A DNA stretch of 64,000 bases from Agrobacterium cavarae (GCF_004310285.1 NZ_SISF01000030.1:310001-374000), one strand, 5' to 3'. Positions 26,265 to 36,235 are shown, numbered from the stretch's first letter. Notes: a model not told the origin generated them from the letters alone. Translations and numbers: made by a program.

Positions 26265-27094
26265 TCAGCAGCCTCCCCGGCCGGTTGCGGCTTCGGGTAG
26301 ACCTCGTCGATGACATCGTCGATGTAGTAGGACGTCATGCCTGGAACGGCGACGATCTCGCTCGACACTGTGGCACCCTCGAAGGTATGAATGACGGCGC
26401 CGATGAGGCGCTCCCCTGGCATTTCACGCTCCAGCGTGTCGATGAGGAAGGCGGACGACGGTCCCCAGACAAGACTGGTCTGGTTCAGCGTACCTTGCCA
26501 AGCCCAGTGCAGGTGACCGGTGGCAACGAGACCGACATCGTGCTGGCGCATCAAGTCGTAGAGCCGCGCGCGCGGCGCGGGGCGGATGCCCCAGTAACCT
26601 GTGTCGCCTTCCAGGGGTTCGTCCACAAATATTGGCTTGTGGGTAAAGAGAGCGATACGACGATCGCCCGCAGCGGCGAAGGCCTGCTCCAGCCAAGCGA
26701 GCTGAGCGTCCTCATTCTCGTCTTCCATGCCAAGCAGGAGAGAGTTGAAGCCGATCAGCCGCCAGCCGTCGATATCGCAAGTGAAACGATCTGGACCGAC
26801 GAGGCTGAGCCAGCGATCAAGACGTGTTTGTGTAACCGGCTGTGGTGATCCCCGCAGGTGGCCGACATCATGATTTCCCGGAACAATCAGAACCGGCGCC
26901 GGAGCCTGACGCATCAGCTCCATGCAAAATGTCATGTCGTCGGCGTGATCGGCACCGTCGACGGTGAGATCGCCGGTATGAATGATCAAATCCGGCTTCT
27001 CTGTCTCAAGCCAGGCCAGCAGAGGCGCCCAATTGCTGTTGAAATGCGTCTTGGACGGGCTAAAGTGGGTATCTGTGATCTGGATGACCTTCAC
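26261..27094 (-). CDS. Metallophosphoesterase (class III phosphodiesterase, CpdA/GpdQ-like)
   Basis: A calcineurin-fold phosphodiesterase of about 277 residues. Metal-binding motifs are all present: D-T-H (QITDTHFSPSK), GDLTVDGA, GNHD (IVPGNHDVGH), and the later His motifs THKP and GHLHWAW. Relatives hydrolyse cyclic nucleotides or glycerophosphodiesters. The open frame begins at 27136, but the family starts at VKVIQITD, encoded from a GTG at 27094 with GGAG eight bases upstream. It is first in the operon and overlaps the ATPase gene, so it probably cleaves the imported compound in the cytoplasm. Confidence 0.88.
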   Translation of the reverse strand: MKVIQITDTHFSPSKTHFNSNWAPLLAWLETEKPDLIIHTGDLTVDGADHADDMTFCMELMRQAPAPVLIVPGNHDVGHLRGSPQPVTQTRLDRWLSLVGPDRFTCDIDGWRLIGFNSLLLGMEDENEDAQLAWLEQAFAAAGDRRIALFTHKPIFVDEPLEGDTGYWGIRPAPRARLYDLMRQHDVGLVATGHLHWAWQGTLNQTSLVWGPSSAFLIDTLEREMPGERLIGAVIHTFEGATVSSEIVAVPGMTSYYIDDVIDEVYPKPQPAGEAAE

Positions 27095-27180
27095 GGGCAA
27101 AACTCCGATGCGTGGGATGAAGGCAATCTGCCTCACCGTCTTCGGGCCCTGATAGAGGCTGAGCTTGTCAGGCGCGTTAC

Positions 27181-27224
27181 AGCGCTTTCCAGTTCCTTTC
27201 CATTTTTGTCATCAAACGGTTACA
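27181..27224 (-). promoter_or_regulatory. Candidate LacI-family operators upstream of CUT1 operon
   Basis: Read on the minus strand, 27211-27224 is TGTAACCGTTTGAT, matching the general LacI-family pattern TGTAANCGNTTNCA except in the last two bases. A second CG-centred palindromic core, AGCGCT, is at 27181-27186. Both are 90-130 bp before the phosphoesterase start, fitting control by the LacI protein at 20917. Confidence 0.5.
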
Positions 27225-27650
27225 AGCGCCTTTGGTTATGGTGCTCTGGGCCTGCGCAAATTTTTGTGGTCACCCCGATGTTGACCAAACCTCGTGAAAT
27301 TCGCTCCCATTTAGCTGAGGGCAGCCATGCCCTAGCTCAGGAAAGGCGTCGGCTTTACGCTTGCGCGTCTCTTCGGCCTGCAAAGGTGAGCAAGCATGAA
27401 AATGCAGAGGCTCACGGGATCACCTCAGTCTACTTGATAGCTGCGACGAGCCTAGCAAAGTGGGTGGTGGTATCTCAATAACGACATTTGAAGGGAAAAA
27501 GCCTGAAAGTACAAGGAGGCAATCTGAAGCTTCGCGACATGCTTTAGGCTGAAGTGCTGATCTAAATTAGTAGGCGCCAATTTTTTCACGACTAAATTAT
27601 TAACTTCAATATGAGAGGTTCGTCCAAACCGCACTTCAGGAACAAAGACC
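27225..27650. other. Intergenic region between divergent units
   Basis: No gene is supported. The right end should hold the promoter of the chemoreceptor gene at 27651; no clear boxes were identified. Confidence 0.4.
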
Positions 27651-29414
27651 ATGGCGCTTTTCTTCAATTCCGATGCCGCAAAAATATTGAATGCACTGGA
27701 CCTTTCCTTTGCAGTCATCGAATTTGATGTGGATGGCAACATCCTTAGAGCCAACAAAAACTTCTGTGACCTGATGGGATACTCGCAAGCGGAGCTTCGA
27801 AGGAAGCATCACAGTATTTTCCTGGACAATGACTATGCGCGGTCTGCCGACTACAAGACCTTCTGGAACAAGCTTCGTGGCGGAGAATTCGTCTGCAGCG
27901 AGTTCACCCGACTTGCCAAGGACGGGACCGAGATCTTCATTCGCGGCAACTACAATCCGATCAAGAACAGTTCCGGCAAAGTGCTGAAAATCATCAAGTT
28001 TGCCAACGACATCACGCAAACCAAGATGCATGGCATCGACACGGGTGCGAAGATCGAGGCGATCTCAAGAGCGCAGGCGGTGATCGAGTTCAAGACGGAC
28101 GGCACGATCCTTTCTGCCAACCAGAACTTCCTGCAGGCGCTTGGCTACACGGCCTCGGAGATTGTGGGCAAGCATCACAGCATGTTCGTTGATCCAGCCT
28201 TTGCGGCAAGCCCTGACTACGCAGAGATGTGGCGTAAGCTCAACGCTGGAGAGTTCATCGCCGACGAGTTCATGCGCGTGGGCAAAGGTGGCCGCCACGT
28301 CCACATTCAGGCATCCTATAATCCGGTTTTCGACTTCAAGGGGCGGGTCATCAAAGTCGTCAAGTTCGCAACGGATGTGACGGACCGCGTCGAAAACGTC
28401 GAGAGACTTGCCAATGCTCTGACGAGCCTGGCGCATGGCGATCTGTCGCAAACAATCGATAAGCCCTTCATGGCGGCACTCGACCGACTGCGCCGTGACT
28501 TCAATGCCGCATCGGCCAGGCTGCGGGATGCCATGGCGACCGTGCGCAATAATGCCGAGACGATTTCCGCCGGCGCCCATCAAGTCCGCATCTCCGCTGA
28601 CGATTTGGCAAAGCGGACGGAGCAACAGGCGGCTTCGGTGGAAGAGACAGCCGCAGCGCTTGAGGAAATCACCACGACGGTGAAGGATTCGAGCCAACGC
28701 GCGGAAGACTCCGGCCAGCTGGTCGGTCGTGCGAAGGCTCATGCAGACCGTTCCGGTGAGATCGTCAACGAAGCCATGGTGGCGATGGACAGGATCAACC
28801 AGTCTTCGAATGAGATTTCCAATATCATCGGCGTCATCGACCAGATTGCCTTCCAGACGAACCTGCTTGCCCTGAATGCAGGCGTGGAAGCCGCGCGTGC
28901 CGGAGAAGCCGGAAAGGGCTTTGCCGTCGTCGCCCAGGAAGTCAGAGAATTGGCGCAACGTTCGGCCTCGGCGGCGAAAGAAATCAAGACGCTGATTACT
29001 GCTTCCGGTGCACAGGTTGCCAATGGCGTCACGCTGGTTGGCAAGGCAGGTGAAGCGCTGCAGGAAATCGCTGGCAATGTTCAGGACATCAACAAGGATA
29101 TCGGTGCCATCATCGAGTCCGCCCGTGAGCAGTCGACCGCTCTCAACGATATCAACCGCGCCATCAATCTGGTCGATCAGGGCACGCAGCAAAATGCGGC
29201 CATGGTCGAAGAACAGACGGCAGCAAGCCACGGGCTTGCAACGGAAGCAAAGGCTCTCTTCGCCTTGCTGGAGCAGTTCCGTTTCGATGACCGCCCGCCG
29301 GCAAACCCGGTGACGTCCAAACCCGTTCAGGCCAGACCGCCGGTCCAGCGCGCCAGCCCGAAATTCGCCTCGCATGGCAATGCTGCGGTGAAGGCTGAAT
29401 GGACGGAGTTCTGA
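27651..29414 (+). CDS. Soluble double-PAS methyl-accepting chemotaxis protein
   Basis: A 587-residue cytosolic chemoreceptor without membrane segments. Two tandem PAS domains (about 10-120 and 130-245, each containing a GEF-x4-F and NP-I/V pattern) are followed by a HAMP-like linker and an MCP signalling domain. Its tip is [20 protein letters not shown], with Gly where most receptors have Ala. The C-terminus ends EWTEF, resembling the xWxxF/Y pentapeptide that tethers CheR/CheB, so it may serve as an adaptation-competent receptor. The PAS domains probably sense redox, oxygen or a metabolite through a cofactor that cannot be read from the sequence. Confidence 0.93.
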   Translation: MALFFNSDAAKILNALDLSFAVIEFDVDGNILRANKNFCDLMGYSQAELRRKHHSIFLDNDYARSADYKTFWNKLRGGEFVCSEFTRLAKDGTEIFIRGNYNPIKNSSGKVLKIIKFANDITQTKMHGIDTGAKIEAISRAQAVIEFKTDGTILSANQNFLQALGYTASEIVGKHHSMFVDPAFAASPDYAEMWRKLNAGEFIADEFMRVGKGGRHVHIQASYNPVFDFKGRVIKVVKFATDVTDRVENVERLANALTSLAHGDLSQTIDKPFMAALDRLRRDFNAASARLRDAMATVRNNAETISAGAHQVRISADDLAKRTEQQAASVEETAAALEEITTTVKDSSQRAEDSGQLVGRAKAHADRSGEIVNEAMVAMDRINQSSNEISNIIGVIDQIAFQTNLLALNAGVEAARAGEAGKGFAVVAQEVRELAQRSASAAKEIKTLITASGAQVANGVTLVGKAGEALQEIAGNVQDINKDIGAIIESAREQSTALNDINRAINLVDQGTQQNAAMVEEQTAASHGLATEAKALFALLEQFRFDDRPPANPVTSKPVQARPPVQRASPKFASHGNAAVKAEWTEF

Positions 29415-29461
29415 TACGGCCATCTCAGGTCTGGCGCTATCAGTTCCCACAGTTCCGATCG

Positions 29462-29570
29462 TCTAGAGCGCCGTGCGTCCTGTTGGACGCGCGGCGCTCT
29501 ATCTTCTTTGAATCGACGCATCGTGCTTTTCCAGAAGCGATTCCGGTTTCCGAGCTGGTGCTGTGGGGAT
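29462..29570. repeat. Rhizobial intergenic mosaic repeat, type 1, copy a
   Basis: This segment begins with a long hairpin (29465-29480 pairing with 29485-29500, 16 bp with one mismatch) centred on GTCCTGTTGGAC. It continues with CATCGTGCTTTTCCAGAAGC and a GATTCCG segment. The same order of elements recurs at 35891-36000. This is the layout of RIME-type repeats common in Rhizobiaceae. The hairpin may also terminate transcription of the receptor gene. Confidence 0.75.
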
Positions 29571-29785
29571 CATAAAAAGTGCCCGGCCTCAGGAGAAACG
29601 CCGCTCTTGACGCTGGAGCTTGACTTTGCACGGGATTGTCTCACCAATCGCGAAGGAGCGTCCGCGGGCTCTGCCGCCTCACGACCGTGTATATGGCGTA
29701 TTTAAATCTGACTTTAAAAGGAAAGATTTTTATGTGCAAAAACGCTGATGAAAGCGCAAATCTATAAACAGGACGACCACAGAAT

Positions 29786-30400
29786 ATGAACAGCGTGAGC
29801 CCCATCGTGGATGAGAGCCAAATCGAACCCAGCCGCACGAAGCGTCTGAAAGCGGGCACGCGTGATGCGCATGGTGCGCTCGACAGCTTCATCATGACCG
29901 CGAAGCCGTTCGAAAGCCGCGAAAACTTCGGCAAGTTCGTGAAGACGCAATATCTCTTTCACAAAGATCTCGACGCGCTCTTCTTCAATGCGACGCTCGA
30001 CGGTCTTCTGCCGGATCTGAAAGGACGCCGTCGCATAGGGCTGATCGAACAGGACCTTCAAGATTTGTCCCTCGATGCCCCGGAAAATCAGAGTGCTCGC
30101 TTCCAGCAGGGTGACCAAAATTTTGATCTGCCGGAAGCGATGGGGTGGCTCTACGTGGTGGAGGGTTCCAATCTCGGTGCTGCTTTTCTGCTGAAAGACG
30201 CTGCCAAACTCGGACTTGGAGAAGAGTTCGGGGCACGCCATCTTGCCGGTGCTCCGGAAGGCAGGGGCTTGCATTGGCGTACGTTTACCGCAGCGCTTGA
30301 TGAGATCGAGCTGACGGAAGAGGAGGAGCGCCGTGTCGTTTCCGGTGCGCAAGACGCCTTCGTCGCGGTTCACAATTACGCCCGTCAGATGATGGCTTAA
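29786..30400 (+). CDS. Biliverdin-producing heme oxygenase
   Basis: A 204-residue protein of the heme oxygenase family (Pfam Heme_oxygenase), which opens heme to biliverdin, CO and iron in the cytoplasm. The proximal-ligand region LKAGTRDAHGALD places the heme His at residue 29, and the distal helix region MGWLYVVEGSNLGAAFL is present. It stands alone; it could serve iron release from heme or supply biliverdin to a bacteriophytochrome, neither of which is in this window. A TTTAAA-N6-TTTAAA pair (29701-29718) is in the promoter region, but no clear Irr or RirA box was seen. Confidence 0.9.
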   Translation: MNSVSPIVDESQIEPSRTKRLKAGTRDAHGALDSFIMTAKPFESRENFGKFVKTQYLFHKDLDALFFNATLDGLLPDLKGRRRIGLIEQDLQDLSLDAPENQSARFQQGDQNFDLPEAMGWLYVVEGSNLGAAFLLKDAAKLGLGEEFGARHLAGAPEGRGLHWRTFTAALDEIELTEEEERRVVSGAQDAFVAVHNYARQMMA

Positions 30401-30551
30401 ATTGCTTCGATCACCGTGAGAATATCTTGCCAAACGTCTGAGTGATGGAGCAGACCTGTGTGAATAAAACTCACAGATCCCGCTTGCAGCGCTGGTTGTC
30501 TTTAAAGGTGCTCTATCCTACATCAGACGGGCTTTTGAAAAGGAATTGCGC

Positions 30552-31508
30552 ATGGCGAAGATCAAGAACGTTGCGATCCAGATGGATCATGTTTCCGGCA
30601 TCAACATTGCCGGGGATTCAACATTCGCCATCAGCCTTGAAGCCCAGGCGAGGGGATATCGCCTTTTCCACTACACGCCAGACCGCCTGTCGATGCGCGA
30701 TGGAAAGATCTACGCCACCGTCGAGCAGATGGAACTGCGCGATATCAATGGCGACCATTTTTCGCTGTCTGAGCCTGAGCGGGTCGATCTATCGACAATG
30801 GATGTGATCCATCTGCGCCAGGATCCGCCCTTCGACATGGCCTATATCACCTCCACCCACCTCTTGGAGCGCATTCACCCAAAGACTCTTGTCGTCAACG
30901 ATCCGGCCTGGGTGAGAAACTCGCCTGAAAAGATTTTCGTCACGGAGTTTGCGGATTTGATGCCCGCAACCCTGATCACCAAGGACGTTGCCGAAATTGC
31001 CCGCTTCCGTCAGGAGATGGGCGATATCATCCTTAAGCCCCTCTACGGAAACGGTGGGGCAGGGGTGTTCCACTCCACCCGTGACGACCGCAATTTCTCC
31101 TCGCTCTTGGAGATGTTTGGCCAGATGTTCCGCGAGCCCTATATCGCGCAGCAATATCTGCCGGACGTGCGCAAGGGCGATAAGCGTATCCTGCTGGTAG
31201 ATGGCGAACCCGTTGGCGCCATCAACCGCGTGCCAGCGGAAAACGATGCGCGCTCCAACATGCATGCCGGCGGTCGACCCGAGCCGACTGAACTGACGGC
31301 GCGCGAAAAGGAAATCTGCGAGCGCATTGGTCCGGCCCTGCGTGAACGTGGCTTCCTCTTCGTCGGCATCGACGTTATCGGCACCTATATGACGGAAATC
31401 AACGTCACCTCTCCGACCGGCATTCGCGAAGTGAAGAAGTTCGGTGGCGCCGATGTCGCCAGCCTTCTTTGGGATGCTATCGAGCGCAAGCGCGACGCTC
31501 AGGGCTGA
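30552..31508 (+). CDS. gshB: Glutathione synthetase
   Basis: A 318-residue ATP-grasp ligase joining gamma-glutamylcysteine and glycine to form glutathione. The N-terminal domain carries [14 protein letters not shown] and [16 protein letters not shown]. The ATP-grasp domain has the glycine-rich loop [29 protein letters not shown] and [20 protein letters not shown], all diagnostic of GshB. AAAAGGA precedes the ATG at 30552; a TTG two codons upstream is less likely. Length matches the family. Confidence 0.97.
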   Translation: MAKIKNVAIQMDHVSGINIAGDSTFAISLEAQARGYRLFHYTPDRLSMRDGKIYATVEQMELRDINGDHFSLSEPERVDLSTMDVIHLRQDPPFDMAYITSTHLLERIHPKTLVVNDPAWVRNSPEKIFVTEFADLMPATLITKDVAEIARFRQEMGDIILKPLYGNGGAGVFHSTRDDRNFSSLLEMFGQMFREPYIAQQYLPDVRKGDKRILLVDGEPVGAINRVPAENDARSNMHAGGRPEPTELTAREKEICERIGPALRERGFLFVGIDVIGTYMTEINVTSPTGIREVKKFGGADVASLLWDAIERKRDAQG

Positions 31509-31530
31509 AGCCACCACCACAACGCAACTG

Positions 31531-31559
31531 CCATCAGACCGCCTCAGCCGGTCCGATGG
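31531..31559. terminator. Hairpin terminator between convergent genes
   Basis: CCATCAGACCG and CGGTCCGATGG form an 11-bp stem with one mismatch and a 7-nt loop, between the end of gshB and the convergent small gene. Confidence 0.65.
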
Positions 31560-31571
31560 GCCTATTGTATC

Positions 31572-31775
31572 TTAGCGCCTCAATCCCAGAAGGATGAGCA
31601 AGAAGGCGGCCGCAAGCGGCAGCCATAAGTGCATGAGGCCGATCGCGCTGAAGACGGGAAACTCTTGCCTGCAACCTGTCGGGTTCATGCCGCAGCCAAG
31701 CGGGACGAAAAAGAAGAACCAGACGAAGGTCAGGCAGACGAGTAGCGCCCCCGCGATCAGCAAGATTATCTTCAC
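31572..31775 (-). CDS. Small two-helix membrane protein
   Basis: A 67-residue protein with two hydrophobic helices (IILLIAGALLVCLTFVWFFF and LWLPLAAAFLLILLGL) separated by a short loop with two Cys (CGMNPTGC). An ATG at 31823 is in frame, but AGGAG six bases before the GTG at 31775 and the start of the first helix favour the shorter form. I do not recognise the family; function unknown. Confidence 0.6.
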   Translation of the reverse strand: MKIILLIAGALLVCLTFVWFFFFVPLGCGMNPTGCRQEFPVFSAIGLMHLWLPLAAAFLLILLGLRR

Positions 31776-31961
31776 CTCACTCTCCTTTCGGCTACCCGCT
31801 TCCGGCAGTTTGTGAAAGCGCACTGCGGGACGTGCTGAAGCGTTTGGTTGGTATCATTACCACGTCCAGCATAGACCGCTAACATACAAACAAACCAAAG
31901 CGCCATCGATTGATCGCGTCGATCATGTGATGCTTCCATCCAGTATGGAGGGCCATAGCCG

Positions 31962-32872
31962 CTATACCCCTCTTGGCGTATGTCCTGTGACGCGCTTGAA
32001 GGCGTGGGCGAAGGCGCTTTGCGAGCTGTAGCCGACGGCAAGTGCCACGTCCGAGACGCTGCCCCCATTCGCCAAGTGTCGCTGCGCCAGAACCATGCGC
32101 CAGCGTGTCAGATAGTCTATCGGAGCGCGGCCGACGCGCTGTGAGAAGCGAAGTGTCAGGGCGGAGCGCGACATGCCGATTTCTCTTGCGAGAGCATCGA
32201 TCGTCCACCGGCGGGCCACATCGGCATGCATAAGCGTGATCGCCTTTGCAACACGAGCGTCCCCAAGCGCCGTAATCCAACCGACATTCGCAACCGGAGC
32301 GCTGGAGATATAGGAACGGACGGCCTCAATAATAAGGATTTCGGCGAGTTTCCCCGCTACCAGATCTCCGCCGATCTGACCGGCATCGGCCTCTTCTTTC
32401 AGCGTAGACAGGGTCCGCGCGATTGATCGAGCCCCTGGTGAGCCAGGATCGATCCGCAAAATGCTGGAAGTGCATCGAGGAGGAAAGACGCGTTCACACT
32501 GGCAAACCCGCTGCCGCCGCCGAGCAGCATCGTGTCGCAACAATCTCCCAGACGAACTGTGTTGTGGCCGGGAGGAGCATAGAGCGCCATACCATCGGAG
32601 GGCTCAATGTCGGGGTGGCTTGCCACCGTGTAGGAGATGTTGCTGAGCAGGATGACATCTCCCTCAACCAGCGCTTCCGGATCACGATCAGGCAGCACAA
32701 GCCAGCAACGTCCCGTCAGGACGGCGACGAATTTCAAGCGCTGCCTTCCGTCGAACGATAAGGCCCAGGTGCCACCCGCCTCAAGGCTCGTTCCACGCAC
32801 ACTGCGCGGTTCCAGGACGGTCAGAACATCGGAGAGAGGATCATTCATTTCGATTTTGGCCGATTGCGACAA
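31962..32872 (-). pseudogene. Frameshifted AraC family regulator
   Basis: Two overlapping minus-strand frames together encode one AraC-type regulator of about 300 residues. The first (32872 to about 32464) is a cupin-like AraC_binding domain beginning MSQSAKIEMNDPLSDVL. The second (from about 32463 to 31962) continues with ILRIDPGSPGARSIARTLS and the double helix-turn-helix domain (WTIDALAREIGMSRSALTLRF and VSDVALAVGYSSQSAFAHAF). The frame changes near 32462-32466, after LLDALPA, consistent with loss of one base. Unless this is a sequencing error, the regulator is inactive. It is divergent from the SDR gene, which relatives probably control. Confidence 0.82.
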
Positions 32873-32950
32873 AGATTGAGCCTATCACGCATAGAGCGTC
32901 CAAGAACGCCACCCTATCCTGACGGCTCTCAAGTCAGGAAGGAGAATCTC

Positions 32951-33688
32951 ATGACCATTCAGGGCAAGGTTGTCGCGATCACGGGTGCCGGACGCGGAAT
33001 TGGGCGGGCGACGGCGATTTATCTGGCCGCACGCGGCGCGCGCGTGGTGCTTGGGGCGCGTAGCGAGACAGAACTCCTCGACGTAGCAAAGGAGATCGAA
33101 AGAGCGGGTGGTGACGCGGCGTTGCGCAGCACCGATGTGACGAGGAGAACTGACCTTGAATCGCTCATCCGTCTTGGCCGCGACCGTTTCGGCAGCGTCG
33201 ACGTTATCGTCAACAATGCCGGCATCGGTCCGATCTCCCGCTTCGATGCGTTGCGGGTGGAGGACTGGGACGCGATGATCGACGTCAACCTCCGCGGAGC
33301 TCTCTATGGAATTGCCGCTGCGCTCCCAGTCTTTGCGCAGCAAGGGAAAGGCCATGTGATCAACGTGATTTCCACGGCGGGTCTGAAAATCGTGCCGACC
33401 ATGGGCGTTTACGCCGCTACCAAGAACGCGCTACGCACCGCCACCGAAGCCCTGAGGCAGGAGGCCGGCGCAAAGCTGCGGGTCACGGAAGTCTCTCCCG
33501 GCTTCATCGACACGAGCTTTGCCGATTCATCAATCACCGATCCGGACGTAAAAGCCATGATCAACCAGCAGAAGGAGCGGTTGGCGATCTCGCCGAACGC
33601 CATTGCGCGTGCCATCGCCTTTGCCATCGAGCAACCCGAGGATGTCGAGATTGGCAGCGTCGTTGTCCGTCCGACCGCACAAGATTAG
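32951..33688 (+). CDS. SDR family NAD(P)-dependent oxidoreductase
   Basis: A 245-residue classical short-chain dehydrogenase. It has the cofactor motif TGAGRGIG (residues 11-18), NNAG near 86, the catalytic Ser in VISTAG and the YAATK active-site pair (Tyr and Lys). GAAGGAGA lies seven bases before the ATG. The substrate is unknown. The gene is divergent from the frameshifted AraC regulator, so its control may have changed. Confidence 0.92.
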   Translation: MTIQGKVVAITGAGRGIGRATAIYLAARGARVVLGARSETELLDVAKEIERAGGDAALRSTDVTRRTDLESLIRLGRDRFGSVDVIVNNAGIGPISRFDALRVEDWDAMIDVNLRGALYGIAAALPVFAQQGKGHVINVISTAGLKIVPTMGVYAATKNALRTATEALRQEAGAKLRVTEVSPGFIDTSFADSSITDPDVKAMINQQKERLAISPNAIARAIAFAIEQPEDVEIGSVVVRPTAQD

Positions 33689-33763
33689 GGCCGGTTATGG
33701 TTCTGCTCACTGCTACGGACTGCTCGCCATGGCTATACGAACGTGACATCGCTCAAAACGTCA

Positions 33764-33800
33764 TTGCGCCTGCATCCGGGGCTTCCGGATGCAGGCGCAA
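33764..33800. terminator. Perfect 16-bp hairpin between convergent genes
   Basis: A perfect 16-bp inverted repeat with a 5-nt loop (arms 33764-33779 and 33785-33800) lies between the SDR gene and the convergent chemoreceptor. It lacks a T-run but its position suits a bidirectional terminator. Confidence 0.65.
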
Positions 33801-33878
33801 GTGCGGGTTCGTCTCAAGACAATGGCTTTGAGGCCGTAGTGATCCTCGAAAATCATTTACGGCTCAAGCGCTTGCCGA

Positions 33879-35810
33879 TCAGACGACTTGTCGGAATTCC
33901 TCGTCTGCACCGTCCGGGCCGCCCATCGACATGTCGAGTGCGAAGCCGTTGGCGCGGGCCTGCTGGGCGTGGACGGGTTGCGATGGGGCAGGGCGACGAA
34001 CCGGGGCAGCAGATTTTGCCGCAGGACGGTGCGCGACCGATGGCGCTGCTGCGCGAGCCGGGGCGGGGCGACCATTTGTATTGGCACGCTCGACCTTGAA
34101 GAAGGCGATGCTGGCCTGAAGTTCTTCGGCCTGTGCAGCCAGCTCTTCGGATGTTGCCGACATCTCTTCGGAAGCACCGGAGTTCTGCTGCGTCACCTTG
34201 TCGAGCTGCTGGATCGCCTCGTTGATCTGGCTTGCACCAATGTCCTGCTCGCGGCAGGCTGCAGAGATTTCCGAGACCAGTTCCGCGGTCTTCCGGATGT
34301 CCGGAACCAGGCGGTTCAGCATTTCGCCGGCTTCGGTTGCCACCTGAACCGTCTCGCCGGAAAGCGAAGAGATTTCAGCGGCGGCCGCCTGGCTGCGTTC
34401 TGCGAGCTTGCGCACTTCAGAAGCAACGACGGCAAAGCCCTTGCCGTGTTCACCGGCACGCGCGGCTTCGACAGCGGCATTGAGTGCCAGAAGGTCGGTC
34501 TGACGTGCGATTTCCTGAACAATGGAAATCTTCTGCGCAATCGTCCGCATGGCAACGACAGCACGGCCCACAGCTTCACCGCTGGCCTCGGCATCCTTGG
34601 AGGACTGGCGAGCGATCTTCTCGGTCTGGGCCGCATTGTCGGCGTTCTGCTTGATGTTGGCGGCCATCTCTTCCATCGAAGCGGAGGCTTCTTCGGCAGA
34701 CGATGCCTGTTCGGTTGCACCCTGAGAGAGTTGTTCGGACGACGAAGAGAGTTCCTGGCTGCCGGAGGAGACGTTATCGGCTGCGGCCAGCGCATCGCCG
34801 ACGACGCCGCGCAGGCGCTCAACCATCGACTGAAGAGCAATGCCGAGCGTGTCACGCTCCGACAGTGGCTTCGGAGTGACGGTTAGATCACCGTTCGAAA
34901 TCTTGTCCGCGACACTAGCGGTTTCGCGCAGATTGGTCACCATGTTCAGCATGGCGATGCCAAGTGCGTCCTTGTCAGAAAGCGGTTTTACATCCTTGGA
35001 CAGATCACCAGCGGCGATCGTGTTGGCAACCTCAGCCGTTCCACGAAGATTCGTGGTCATGCTATTGACGGTCTCGACGAGGTCCTTGATTTCATCGTTG
35101 GTTTTGACCACCACGTCATTATCCAGATTGCCAATTGCGACGCTCTTCAATACGTCTTTGATCTTGCTGAGGCCTTTGCTGATGCCGATTGCAATCCATC
35201 CAGCGATAATCAGGCTGATGAGGACAGCAACGCCGACGACACCGATCAGGGTCATGCGGACCTGCTCGTAGAGCCTGTTGGAGTCGGAGAGCATCGACGC
35301 TACGCGCTCTTCCTGGATCTTGACGAGCTGTTGTGTCCCCTTGCCGACTTCCTTTGCCAGAATTCGCATTTCACCATTGGAGAAGGCGGTGGCGCCAGCC
35401 GCGTCACCTGCAAGAAGCATTTGGTCGTGCTTGGCTGACGCCACATCGAACTTCTCGAAGTCCGCGGCCGTTTGGATCCAGTAAGGCTTGCCCTCCGGTG
35501 AAACCTCATCGAGGCCGGTTTTGATAATGCCTGTGGTGTCTCGCATGAGATCGGTCACGACTTTCAGGAAGCTATTCGCTTCCTCGGTAGAGCGTGCCAT
35601 GACAGCGTTCTTCTGCTGCCGAATAATTTCCGAAAGGTTGCGGTCAATCTGAAGCGCTATTTGCAGACGCTTTTCAGGCCCGCTTACCACATCACTTAGA
35701 GCCTGATTGACTGTTCCAAGGCTCAAGATGCTGTAGGTCGATATCCCGACGAGAACGAGCAGGATGAAGGCAAATGCCAGGATCAGTTTTAACTTTATCG
35801 TAAACCGCAT
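33879..35810 (-). CDS. Transmembrane methyl-accepting chemotaxis protein with repeated HAMP units
   Basis: A receptor of about 643 residues. The first membrane helix ([20 protein letters not shown]) is followed by a periplasmic four-helix-bundle type sensor (about 30-190). A second membrane helix, [20 protein letters not shown], follows. Then come a HAMP domain and two more HAMP-like units, seen as repeated GDL...PLSxxDxLGIAxxxMVxxLR blocks. The signalling tip is [21 protein letters not shown] long Pro/Ala-rich tail follows and ends without a CheR-binding pentapeptide. The frame opens at 35858, but GAGGGA before the ATG at 35810 and the membrane helix support the shorter start. Confidence 0.92.
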   Translation of the reverse strand: MRFTIKLKLILAFAFILLVLVGISTYSILSLGTVNQALSDVVSGPEKRLQIALQIDRNLSEIIRQQKNAVMARSTEEANSFLKVVTDLMRDTTGIIKTGLDEVSPEGKPYWIQTAADFEKFDVASAKHDQMLLAGDAAGATAFSNGEMRILAKEVGKGTQQLVKIQEERVASMLSDSNRLYEQVRMTLIGVVGVAVLISLIIAGWIAIGISKGLSKIKDVLKSVAIGNLDNDVVVKTNDEIKDLVETVNSMTTNLRGTAEVANTIAAGDLSKDVKPLSDKDALGIAMLNMVTNLRETASVADKISNGDLTVTPKPLSERDTLGIALQSMVERLRGVVGDALAAADNVSSGSQELSSSSEQLSQGATEQASSAEEASASMEEMAANIKQNADNAAQTEKIARQSSKDAEASGEAVGRAVVAMRTIAQKISIVQEIARQTDLLALNAAVEAARAGEHGKGFAVVASEVRKLAERSQAAAAEISSLSGETVQVATEAGEMLNRLVPDIRKTAELVSEISAACREQDIGASQINEAIQQLDKVTQQNSGASEEMSATSEELAAQAEELQASIAFFKVERANTNGRPAPARAAAPSVAHRPAAKSAAPVRRPAPSQPVHAQQARANGFALDMSMGGPDGADEEFRQVV

Positions 35811-35890
35811 ATCAATGTCCCTCGCGCGCTTTATGATGGTGCGGCCGCCGACGCGCACGGTCGAGTTCGCATCGACTGGCTGGCCGCGAT

Positions 35891-36000
35891 GAGAGCGCCC
35901 TGCATCCTATTGGACGCACAAGGAACGCTCTATGTTCTTTGATCTACGCATCGCGCTTTCCGACACTCGATTCCGATTGCCGGGCCCATGCTGTAGAGAC
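35891..36000. repeat. Rhizobial intergenic mosaic repeat, type 1, copy b
   Basis: It shares the order of elements of copy a (29462-29570): GAGAGCGCC, TCC..TTGGACGC, a downstream CGCTCTAT, CGCATCGCGCTTTCC and GATTCCG. The hairpin is less perfect than in copy a. It lies upstream of the transmembrane chemoreceptor. Confidence 0.7.
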
Positions 36001-36142
36001 GTGGAATGTCTAGGATCTGCCCAGAAGCGTCGATATGAGGAACGCTCACCATGTTAGGCGGCAGCATCGTAGATGCGGCCGGAAGAGACATGTGGGAGCG
36101 CCGCTAGAGGGCAAAGTCGACTAGGTTAGAGGTAAGACCAAG

Positions 36143-36235
36143 CGAGTCGCGATCTTTCAGATCGCCCATGCGCTTTAGGTCCGTGTTATCGCATGTCGTT
36201 ATCGCAAACCGCCGCACGCTTTCGCGCGGACCATG
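36143..36235. repeat. Rhizobial intergenic mosaic repeat, type 2, copy a
   Basis: It contains GCGATCTTTCAGATCGC, CATGCGCTTTAGGTC, TTATCGCATGTCGTTATCGC and the closing CCGCACGCTTTCGCGC. These blocks in this order are characteristic of a widespread Rhizobiaceae intergenic repeat. A partial copy is at 56135-56190. Confidence 0.7.

Noticed and set aside
29701..29718. Iron-responsive (Irr or RirA) box before the heme oxygenase gene
   Set aside because: Only a TTTAAA-N6-TTTAAA pair is present; it does not match either consensus well enough.
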